In this document: positions 1-6,177 of the stretch, in pieces
Layout: the number at the start of each line of letters is the position of its first letter
Numbering within the stretch: position 1 is the first letter of the stretch
From: an uncultured Erysipelotrichaceae bacterium
GTDB lineage: Bacteria > Bacillota_I > Bacilli_A > Erysipelotrichales > Erysipelotrichaceae
Direction of reading: 5' to 3'
Assembly (NCBI GenBank): GCA_900319505.1
Contig: ONOV01000046.1
Span: 1-10,113, forward strand
Length of the DNA: 10,113 bases
Translations under genes and position numbers: made by a program
The notes under the pieces: generated by a model
Seen by the model: only the letters and a program-made list of their open reading frames with translations
The model's database searches: none
Told to the model about the DNA's origin: nothing

Positions 1-28
1 AAAAGACTGGCATAGATAAAAAACTTCC

Positions 29-56
29 TTGACATCAGAATGGTTCATGTTAATAT
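29..56 (+). promoter_or_regulatory. Promoter of rplJ-rplL (extended -10, housekeeping sigma)
   Basis: A consensus -35 box TTGACA lies at 29-34 and a -10 box TAATAT at 51-56, with a 16-base spacer. A TG dinucleotide at 48-49 makes it an extended -10 promoter. A start site is expected near base 63, which would give a leader of about 147 bases before the rplJ start codon. The core TAATATAGT is the same as in the promoter ahead of rpoB. The match to the sigma-A consensus is seen directly; the start site is inferred. Confidence 0.85.
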
Positions 57-62
57 AGTGAA

Positions 63-172
63 CGTTATCACTTACCACAGACAGTAACGGCGGAAGCTTA
101 ATGATGTTACCGAGGTAAAAAAGTTACAGGAAAACTTTTTGAGTCCTCGCATTCCGCGAGGACTTATTTGTT
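63..172 (+). ncRNA. L10 leader (ribosomal protein autoregulatory RNA element)
   Basis: The transcribed leader of rplJ carries the layout of the Bacillota L10 leader. An outer stem pairs CTTACC/TTACC (71-76) with GGTAA (114-118), and an inner stem pairs GTAAC (84-88) with GTTAC (106-110). The asymmetric internal loop between them (ACAGACA on one side, CGA on the other) has the A/G-rich look of the kink-turn that binds the L10-L12 complex. A second A/T-rich hairpin (118-125 with 133-140) and then a G+C-rich attenuator hairpin follow. In this family, free L10(L12) complex binds the leader and represses its own operon. The fold was worked out by eye. Position just upstream of rplJ and motif layout make the family call strong; the exact 5' end is inferred from the promoter. 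Confidence 0.85.
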
Positions 173-173
173 A
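142..173 (+). terminator. Attenuator hairpin in the L10 leader
   Basis: A perfect 9-bp stem, AGTCCTCGC (142-150) with GCGAGGACT (156-164) and loop ATTCC, is followed by a U-rich but imperfect tract (TTATTTGTT). It sits between the L10-binding fold and the rplJ ribosome binding site, as expected for a conditional intrinsic terminator. The CCTCG in its 5' arm (145-149) is complementary to CGAGG at 111-115 in the L10-binding region, so the two folds can compete. Confidence 0.8.
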
Positions 174-209
174 TGTGAAGGCGATAACGGAATATATGGA
201 GGTGAAGAG

Positions 210-764
210 ATGAATCAGGACGTATTGAAGTCCAAGCAGAACGTTGTCAGCGAAATCGAAGACAAGTTCAAGAATTCTTCTTCCACCGTGGTCGCTGAGT
301 ATCGTGGACTCAGTGTTGCCGAAGTTACTGAACTCAGAAGAGCTCTGAGAGCTGAGGGTGTTGAGATGAAAGTCTACAAGAACACTCTGGCATCCAAGGC
401 TGCTGATGAGGTCGGTTATGGTGATCTGAAGAATGTATTAACTGGTCCGAATTCTCTGGCATTTGGTTCTGATGAGACTGCAGCTGCCCGTGTGATGGCA
501 AAGTTTGCCAAGAAGCACAAGGCTCTGGTTCTCAAAGGCGGAATCGTCGAAGGAAAAGTTGTCGACGAAGCGACAATCAAGGAACTGTCTGCACTGCCGA
601 ACCGTGAAGGCATGCTGTCTATGCTGCTTTCCGTATTAAATGCTCCGGTATCTTCATTTGCTCGTGTTGTTAAGGCTGTTGCCGATGCAAAACCTGCTGA
701 TGGAGCGGATGCAGAGCAGGCAAAACCTGCTGAAGAGAAGTCTGCTGATGAAGCAGCTGCCTAA
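210..764 (+). CDS. rplJ: 50S ribosomal protein L10
   Basis: L10 (uL10) is the base of the ribosomal L7/L12 stalk. It binds 23S rRNA with L11 and holds L12 dimers that recruit translation GTPases. The 184-residue product has the conserved N-terminal core (AEYRGLSVAEVTELRRALR, about residues 29-47, then VYKNTLASKA to residue 64) and the C-terminal L12-binding helix starting NREGMLSMLLSVL (131 to about 158). The ATG at 210 is chosen because GGAGGTG (198-204) precedes it by 5 bases and the protein then starts like the family; the reading frame can extend back to a TTG at 168, but that would run through the attenuator hairpin. Residues 159-184 form an Ala/Glu/Asp-rich tail with a repeated AKPA unit, making the protein somewhat longer than the roughly 166 residues I recall for B. 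subtilis. It is co-transcribed with rplL, 24 bases downstream, and regulated by the upstream leader. Confidence 0.98.
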   Translation: MNQDVLKSKQNVVSEIEDKFKNSSSTVVAEYRGLSVAEVTELRRALRAEGVEMKVYKNTLASKAADEVGYGDLKNVLTGPNSLAFGSDETAAARVMAKFAKKHKALVLKGGIVEGKVVDEATIKELSALPNREGMLSMLLSVLNAPVSSFARVVKAVADAKPADGADAEQAKPAEEKSADEAAA

Positions 765-788
765 TGGATAAGGAGGAAAATAATACCT

Positions 789-1163
789 ATGGCAAAGTTA
801 ACACAGGAAGATATTCTTGCATATCTCGATGAAGCTACTATCCTTGAACTGAATGAACTGGTCAAGGCTATTGAAGACAAGTACGGCGTTACAGCTGCTG
901 CTCCTGTAGCTGCTGCAGCTGCTCCGGCTGAAGCTGCTGCTGATGCTGCTCCGGCAAATGTTACAATCATGCTGACAGGCTTCGGCGACAAGAAGGTTGC
1001 TGTTATCAAGGCTGTCAAGGAAATCACAGGCTTAGGTCTGGTCGATGCCAAGAAGCTGGTCGATGGCGTACCGTCCGAACTGAAGAAGGATGTTCCGGCT
1101 GAAGAAGCTGAGAAGATCAAGACTCAGATCACCGACGCTGGTGGTACAGTTGAATTCAAGTAA
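789..1163 (+). CDS. rplL: 50S ribosomal protein L7/L12
   Basis: L7/L12 (bL12) is present as multiple dimers on L10 and recruits elongation, initiation and release factors to the ribosome. The 124-residue product has the usual three parts: an N-terminal dimerisation and L10-binding domain (1-34), an Ala/Pro-rich flexible hinge (about 35-56, mostly GCT codons, a low-complexity stretch) and the factor-binding C-terminal domain (57-124), with the conserved [24 protein letters not shown] segment beginning at residue 68 and GGTVEFK at the end. Length is typical. A perfect AAGGAGG (770-776) lies 12 bases before the ATG, slightly far but strong, in keeping with L12 needing several copies per L10. An intrinsic terminator follows the stop codon. 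Confidence 0.98.
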   Translation: MAKLTQEDILAYLDEATILELNELVKAIEDKYGVTAAAPVAAAAAPAEAAADAAPANVTIMLTGFGDKKVAVIKAVKEITGLGLVDAKKLVDGVPSELKKDVPAEEAEKIKTQITDAGGTVEFK

Positions 1164-1187
1164 TTCAATCAAATTGTAACGATCCGG

Positions 1188-1213
1188 AAAGCCGGTGCAC
1201 TGCACCGGCTTTT
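1188..1213 (+). terminator. Intrinsic terminator after rplL, probably leaky
   Basis: AAAGCCGGTG (1188-1197) pairs with CACCGGCTTT (1203-1212) around a CACTG loop, giving a 10-bp stem. The U-tract is only four bases (1210-1213) before CGCG, so read-through into the methyltransferase gene is likely. No promoter is evident between this hairpin and the gene start 25 bases on, which also argues for read-through. Confidence 0.8.
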
Positions 1214-1237
1214 CGCGCAAGAAGAAGGGTGCGATAA

Positions 1238-1846
1238 ATGACACATTACTTTACCGACAACCGCAGTCTTGAGAAGAACCGGAAGGAGCATTCTTTCCGG
1301 TTTTTCGGCCATGAGTACGTCTTTACGACGGATAATGGGGTGTTTTCCAAAGAAGGTGTGGATTATGGCTCAATGGTACTGCTTGAGACAGCGGTGAATG
1401 AAATACATGGCTCTGTGCTTGATCTTGGGTGCGGGTACGGTGTAATCGGCATTGTGGCTGCTTCACTGAATCCGCAGGGCAGCGTTACCTGTGTGGATAC
1501 AAATCCGCGGGCGGTAGAGCTGACTGACCTTAATGCACAGCAGAACCATACTTCCGTCCAGGCACTGGTGTCAGATGGATTCAGTGAGATTGATGACAGG
1601 AAGTTTGATGTCATCCTGACAAATCCGCCGATCCGGGCTGGCAAGAAAGTGATCTACCGGCTGTTTGCAGAAAGCAGGGATCATCTGTACAATAATGGTA
1701 TACTGTTCGCTGTGATCAGACGACAGCAGGGTGCGGAAAGCGCTGTGAAAGAACTGAACGGACTTTTCGGCAATTGCGAAGTCGTCAACAGAGACCGGGG
1801 CTATTGGGTATTGAAATGTGTCAACCGGACAAATTTGGTTCATTGA
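1238..1846 (+). CDS. RsmC/YbxB-family class I SAM-dependent rRNA methyltransferase
   Basis: The 202-residue protein is a Rossmann-fold methyltransferase of the RsmC-like group that in B. subtilis includes YbxB, encoded at the same place between rplL and rpoB. Motif I is LDLGCGYG (61-68), which binds S-adenosylmethionine; an acidic VDTN follows strand 2 (86-89); and the motif IV signature NPPIRAGK (129-136) is typical of enzymes that methylate the exocyclic amino group of guanine in rRNA. E. coli RsmC makes m2G1207 of 16S rRNA but is about 340 residues with an extra N-terminal domain; this is the short single-domain form. The start is supported by AAGGG (1225-1229) about 8 bases before the ATG. 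Codon use includes CGG, GGG and other triplets rarer in the flanking ribosomal and polymerase genes, fitting lower expression. The exact target base is inferred, so no gene symbol is given. Confidence 0.9.
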   Translation: MTHYFTDNRSLEKNRKEHSFRFFGHEYVFTTDNGVFSKEGVDYGSMVLLETAVNEIHGSVLDLGCGYGVIGIVAASLNPQGSVTCVDTNPRAVELTDLNAQQNHTSVQALVSDGFSEIDDRKFDVILTNPPIRAGKKVIYRLFAESRDHLYNNGILFAVIRRQQGAESAVKELNGLFGNCEVVNRDRGYWVLKCVNRTNLVH

Positions 1847-1871
1847 CTTGTTGAAGGGCCAATGATAATAT
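1843..1871 (+). promoter_or_regulatory. Promoter of rpoB-rpoC (extended -10)
   Basis: TTGACT at 1843-1848 and TAATAT at 1866-1871 are separated by 17 bases, with TG at 1863-1864 giving an extended -10. The -35 box contains the methyltransferase stop codon TGA (1844-1846). The core TAATATAGT is identical to that of the rplJ promoter. Transcription should begin near 1878, leaving a leader of about 79 bases ahead of rpoB. The boxes are seen directly; activity is inferred. Confidence 0.82.
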
Positions 1872-1889
1872 AGTAAATTGTACAAGATT

Positions 1890-1924
1890 CCAAAAAGGGT
1901 AAGGGCTTTTTGTGCCTTTTTTGG
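1890..1924 (+). promoter_or_regulatory. A/T-rich hairpin in the rpoB leader, possible weak attenuator
   Basis: CCAAAAAGG (1890-1898) can pair with CCTTTTTTGG (1915-1924), with one bulged T, and a shorter alternative pairs AAAAAG (1892-1897) with CTTTTT (1906-1911). Two T-runs (1907-1911 and 1917-1922) follow. The stems are A/T-rich and weak, so this could be a leaky attenuator or chance base composition. It lies between the promoter and the ribosome binding site of rpoB. Confidence 0.35.
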
Positions 1925-1956
1925 CGTTACGAGATGCGTGTGAAAGGACGGCGTAC

Positions 1957-4900
1957 ATGGAAAATAAGGAAACATATCACGTTGTGCAGTACGGCAAGAA
2001 AGCATCCCGCCGGGACTATTCCAAAGTCAGCAGCAATCTGCCGCTGCCTGATCTGACAGAGGTGCAGACTGCATCTTTTGAATGGTTCCTGAAGGAAGGT
2101 ATCCGTGAAGTATTCAACGATATCTATCCGATTAAAAGCTATAACGGGAATATCACGCTGCGGCTGCTGGATTACAGTTTTGATGATCCGGCTGAGTCGA
2201 TTGAAGAGTGCAAGGCACAGGAGAAGAGCTACTGTGCTTCACTTAAAGCCAAGATGTGTCTGACAGTCAAGGATGAAGACGGGGAAGCTTCAGATGTCAG
2301 TGATGAAGTGTTCTTCGGCGATTTCCCGATGATGACTCCTACAGGCACCTTTATCATTAACGGTGCTGAACGTGTTATTGTCTCTCAGATCGTTCGTTCG
2401 CCGGGTGCTTATTTCGATATTGTATCGGATGAGAAGACCGGGCGGGATACCTATACGTGTGAACTGATTCCAAGCCGTGGAACATGGCTGGAGTTCATGA
2501 CGGATACCAAGAAGGGATCCAATCAGAAGTTCCTGAATGTTTCTATTGACCGTAAACATAAGATCATCAGCTCGATTCTGTTCAAGGCAATCGGTATGTC
2601 TCTGAATGAGGAAAAGGATGATGATGGTTTCAATACGGCCAATATGAAGAAGTTCCTCAAGGCGATGGACTTCGAAGTTTATGATGATGTTGTTGATGAT
2701 AAGGAAGAAAGCCCTTTCCTCAATGACTACAGGCTGCTTTATACAGGCGTATTCGGCAAGTATGAAGAGGTTCTCAATACATTGTCTCTGGACAGCGGGG
2801 GAAAGGATGCGGACAGCCGTATTACAACTCGCAATGATGCTCTGATTGCCGTATATCAGAACCAGCGTACAGATGAAGTAGCGACAGTTGAAGGTGCTCT
2901 GACTCTGATGGATCAGAAGTTCTTTGACTACAGACGCTATGATCTGACAAAAGCAGGCCGTTACAAGGTAAGAAAGAAGCTGAATATCCTCGATCGTATG
3001 GAACATCATATGCTCTGTGAGGATCTGGTCGGTGCTGATGGCACTGTACTTTTAAAGAAGGATGTTCTTATTGACAGAGATATCCGCAACAGCCTGCGTG
3101 ATGAAATAAACAAGGGCATCTGCATGACTGCTCTGCCTTTCACACATCGTTTCTCTCATCCGGTAACAGCCGAGATGAAGACATCATGGAAGAATGCTCT
3201 GGCAGGCCGTGTGCTGGCTGTTGATCTGGATGCGTCCGATGAAAGAGCTTCTCTGCGCAAGGGCACTGTACTGACCCCGGAAGATGTTGATGCAATTGCC
3301 CGGGAATTCGACACAGTTACGGTTTACAGCGGTGTTTATGCAAAGGGCGTAAAGCTGAATAACGATAATGTATCTGCTGTTCTCAACCTTGGCAGCCGTA
3401 TGTATGTACCGGGCCGTGTTACAGTCAATGGAACTGATCTGTATAACGATGACGGCGAATTGCTGGTTGACGGCTATCGTCCGATCGATGATGGTGATGA
3501 AGCAGTCAAGCTTTCTGCTGAAGACAGAAAGTTCGTTACAAATGCGGTTATGCACGGTGACGATGTCACAATGTGGCTCATCGGCGCCGCCGTTCAGGTA
3601 ATCTATATCAAGGATGAAGATGGTGAGCCGGTAAAGCTGATCGGTATTGATCCGCTGAATGAAAAGCACACTATCACCATGCCTGATATGTATGCCTTAT
3701 ATAACTATGAACTGACTATGCTGGATGGTGTCGGCACACAGGATGATATCGATATGCTGTCCAACCGTCGTATCAGAACGGTAGGTGAACTGCTGCAGAA
3801 TCAGTTCAGAATGGGCTTAGTCAGATGTGAAAGAGGCATCCGTGACAAGATGAGTACAGATGATAACCTCAATCCTAAGTCTCTGACCAATATCCGTCCG
3901 CTGCAGGCAGCGATCAAAGAGTTCTTCTCTTCTTCCCAGCTGTCTCAGTTCATGGACCAGGAAAACCCGCTGGCAATGCTCTCCAATAAGAGACGTATTT
4001 CCGCTCTGGGTCCTGGCGGTCTGACACGTGAAAGAGCCGGATTCGAAGTCCGTGATATTCATAACTCCCATTATGGACGTATCTGTCCTATTGAGACACC
4101 TGAAGGTCCGAACATCGGTCTGATTTCCTATCTGACAAGCTATGCCAAGATCAATGAATACGGTTTTATTGAAACACCGTACCGTAAGGTAGTTGATGGA
4201 CATGTAACAAATGATGTCAAGTACATGGCGGTCGATGAAGAATATGACCATATCATTGCACAGGCAAACGAAATCAAAGGCGATCATCTTGCCGGCAAGA
4301 AAGTCGTAGCCCGTGTTAAAGGTGAAACAGTCATGGTTGACGCTTCTACCGTTGATTACGCCGACGTTTCTCCACGTCAGATTGTATCTGTCGCTACAGC
4401 ATGTGTTCCTTTCCTTGAAAACGATGACTGTACACGTGCTCTGATGGGTGCCAACATGCAGCGTCAGGCTGTACCGCTGCTCAATCCGCACAGTGCTTAT
4501 GTAGGCACTGGTATGGAACATGCCATTGCGCATGACTCCGGTGCTGCGTGTGTTGCTACTGCACCAGGTGTTGTCACATTCGTTGATGCCAGCAAGGTAG
4601 TTGTAACCGAAGAAAACGGCAAGGAAGATGTATACAACCTGGTCAAGTTCCAGCGTTCCAACTCTTCTACATGCCTGAACCAGAGACCGATTGTCTGGGA
4701 TGGTGAAAAGATTGACCGTGGTGATATTCTGGCTGATGGTCCTGCCATGTACAATGGCGAGCTTGCCCTGGGTCAGAATGTACTGGTAGCCTTCATGACG
4801 TGGCATGGCTACAACTACGAAGATGCGATCATCATGAGTGAAAGAATGCAGTACGATGATGTCTATACTTCAGTACATATTGAAGAGTACAGCATTGAAG

Positions 4901-6177
4901 TGCGTGAGACAAAGCTCGGTGATGAAAAGATTACACGTGATATTCCGAATGTCGGTGAAAATGCCAAGATCAATCTGGACGCAAGAGGTGTTGTCCGGGT
5001 TGGTGCTGAAGTAAAAGAAGGAGACATTCTGGTAGGTAAAGTTACACCTAAGGGACAGAGCGAAGTTTCTCCGCAGGAGAAGCTGCTGCTTGCTATCTTC
5101 GGTGAAAAGAGTAAGGAAGTCAGAGATAACTCTCTGAAGGTTCCGCACGGCGGTGCTGGTATTGTCCAGTCCATCAGACGCTTTACCAAAGAGCAGAATC
5201 ACGATTTGCCGGCTGGTGTAAAAGAAGTCATCAAAGTCTATGTTGCTCAGAAGAGAAAGATTTCTGAAGGTGATAAGATGGCCGGCCGTCATGGTAATAA
5301 GGGTGTTATTTCCCGGATCAATCCGGTTGAGGATATGCCTTTCATGGCCGATGGTACACCGATTGATATCATGCTGAACCCGTTCGGTGTTCCTTCCCGT
5401 ATGAATATCGGACAGGTACTCGAGCTCCATCTTGGTATGGCTGCCCGTGCGCTGAACGTCAAGTTTGCTACACCTGTATTCGATGGTGTATCCAACCAGG
5501 ATCTGAAGGATATTATGGCTGAAGCCAAAGTTTCTCCGGATGGAAAGTATGTTCTGTACGACGGCCAGACAGGTGAAGCATTCGATGAAAGAATTGCAGT
5601 CGGCGTCATGTATATGATCAAGCTGGCTCACATGGTTGATGATAAACTGCATGCCCGTGCTACCGGTCCTTACAGTCTGGTTACTCAGCAGCCTTTAGGC
5701 GGTAAAGCACAGAATGGCGGCCAGAGATTCGGCGAAATGGAAGTCTGGGCTCTGGAAGCTTACGGTGCTGCGCATACACTGCAGGAAATCCTGACCATCA
5801 AGTCTGATGATATTGACGGACGCACTAATACATACAGTGCAATCCTGAATGGTAAGGATCTGCCTGAACCTGGCGTTCCGGAATCCTTCCGTGTCCTTGT
5901 TCATGAATTAATGGCTCTGGCACTGGATGTACGTATGGTTGATACAGAAGGCAATGAAAAAGACCTCAAGCAGCTGGAAAAGGAAGAGCTTGATCAGCAG
6001 ACAGAGCGTGATGTCCGTGAGACACATGCCCAGTTCCTGTCCAGTCTGAGCGACATTGAAGCACAGTCAAGCGGTCTTGCCATCAATGAAGTCGATTCCA
6101 GCGGTGAACTGCAGGAAGTCGATGGTCCGGCAGCTGTTGGTGTCGGGGATGAAGACAGCTCTGAGGAGGACGAGTAA
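1957..6177 (+). CDS. rpoB: DNA-directed RNA polymerase subunit beta
   Basis: This is the beta subunit, which with beta-prime forms the active-site cleft of RNA polymerase. The ATG at 1957 is chosen over an in-frame GTG at 1912 because GAAAGGA (1942-1948) lies 8 bases upstream and the protein then begins near the B. subtilis start. The product is 1406 residues against about 1193 in B. subtilis. Landmarks: the lobe and protrusion (ca. 20-340), the rifampicin cluster with [10 protein letters not shown] (about 659-668) and [18 protein letters not shown] following, and the catalytic lysines K1107 and K1115 in [12 protein letters not shown]. The sequence ends its conserved part near residue 1328. 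Extra length is in an acidic lobe insertion (about 217-288), an enlarged insertion between GRYK (334-337) and DDID (596-599), and a 78-residue acidic tail. The residue at the E. coli His526 position is Asn677. Its stop overlaps the rpoC start by one base (TAATG). Confidence 0.99.
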   Translation: MENKETYHVVQYGKKASRRDYSKVSSNLPLPDLTEVQTASFEWFLKEGIREVFNDIYPIKSYNGNITLRLLDYSFDDPAESIEECKAQEKSYCASLKAKMCLTVKDEDGEASDVSDEVFFGDFPMMTPTGTFIINGAERVIVSQIVRSPGAYFDIVSDEKTGRDTYTCELIPSRGTWLEFMTDTKKGSNQKFLNVSIDRKHKIISSILFKAIGMSLNEEKDDDGFNTANMKKFLKAMDFEVYDDVVDDKEESPFLNDYRLLYTGVFGKYEEVLNTLSLDSGGKDADSRITTRNDALIAVYQNQRTDEVATVEGALTLMDQKFFDYRRYDLTKAGRYKVRKKLNILDRMEHHMLCEDLVGADGTVLLKKDVLIDRDIRNSLRDEINKGICMTALPFTHRFSHPVTAEMKTSWKNALAGRVLAVDLDASDERASLRKGTVLTPEDVDAIAREFDTVTVYSGVYAKGVKLNNDNVSAVLNLGSRMYVPGRVTVNGTDLYNDDGELLVDGYRPIDDGDEAVKLSAEDRKFVTNAVMHGDDVTMWLIGAAVQVIYIKDEDGEPVKLIGIDPLNEKHTITMPDMYALYNYELTMLDGVGTQDDIDMLSNRRIRTVGELLQNQFRMGLVRCERGIRDKMSTDDNLNPKSLTNIRPLQAAIKEFFSSSQLSQFMDQENPLAMLSNKRRISALGPGGLTRERAGFEVRDIHNSHYGRICPIETPEGPNIGLISYLTSYAKINEYGFIETPYRKVVDGHVTNDVKYMAVDEEYDHIIAQANEIKGDHLAGKKVVARVKGETVMVDASTVDYADVSPRQIVSVATACVPFLENDDCTRALMGANMQRQAVPLLNPHSAYVGTGMEHAIAHDSGAACVATAPGVVTFVDASKVVVTEENGKEDVYNLVKFQRSNSSTCLNQRPIVWDGEKIDRGDILADGPAMYNGELALGQNVLVAFMTWHGYNYEDAIIMSERMQYDDVYTSVHIEEYSIEVRETKLGDEKITRDIPNVGENAKINLDARGVVRVGAEVKEGDILVGKVTPKGQSEVSPQEKLLLAIFGEKSKEVRDNSLKVPHGGAGIVQSIRRFTKEQNHDLPAGVKEVIKVYVAQKRKISEGDKMAGRHGNKGVISRINPVEDMPFMADGTPIDIMLNPFGVPSRMNIGQVLELHLGMAARALNVKFATPVFDGVSNQDLKDIMAEAKVSPDGKYVLYDGQTGEAFDERIAVGVMYMIKLAHMVDDKLHARATGPYSLVTQQPLGGKAQNGGQRFGEMEVWALEAYGAAHTLQEILTIKSDDIDGRTNTYSAILNGKDLPEPGVPESFRVLVHELMALALDVRMVDTEGNEKDLKQLEKEELDQQTERDVRETHAQFLSSLSDIEAQSSGLAINEVDSSGELQEVDGPAAVGVGDEDSSEEDE
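3142..3576 (+). other. Extra protein segment in RpoB, within the Firmicutes beta insertion region
   Basis: Residues about 396-540 of RpoB have no counterpart in the B. subtilis protein as I recall it. The conserved GRYK and DDID motifs are 258 residues apart here but about 124 in B. subtilis. The segment just before (354-395) resembles the B. subtilis insertion sequence, and residues 415-458 look like a second copy: [11 protein letters not shown] at 366-376 against [12 protein letters not shown] at 433-444. The reading frame is intact and codon use matches the rest of rpoB, so this is part of a working subunit, not an inserted element. Boundaries are by eye. Confidence 0.65.

Noticed and set aside
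1..28. Possible end of rplA or another upstream gene
   Set aside because: In-frame stops occur here (for example TAG at 13-15), but the coding part is too short to identify.
168..209. Upstream TTG start extending L10 by 14 residues
   Set aside because: It overlaps the U-tract of the attenuator hairpin, lacks a ribosome binding site, and the ATG at 210 has a strong one at the right distance.
897..957. GCT-rich repeat in rplL as a possible tandem repeat element
   Set aside because: It simply encodes the Ala/Pro-rich hinge of L7/L12, normal for the family.
1912..1956. Upstream GTG start extending RpoB by 15 residues
   Set aside because: It falls within the T-rich leader hairpin with no ribosome binding site; the ATG at 1957 has GAAAGGA 8 bases upstream and fits the family N-terminus.
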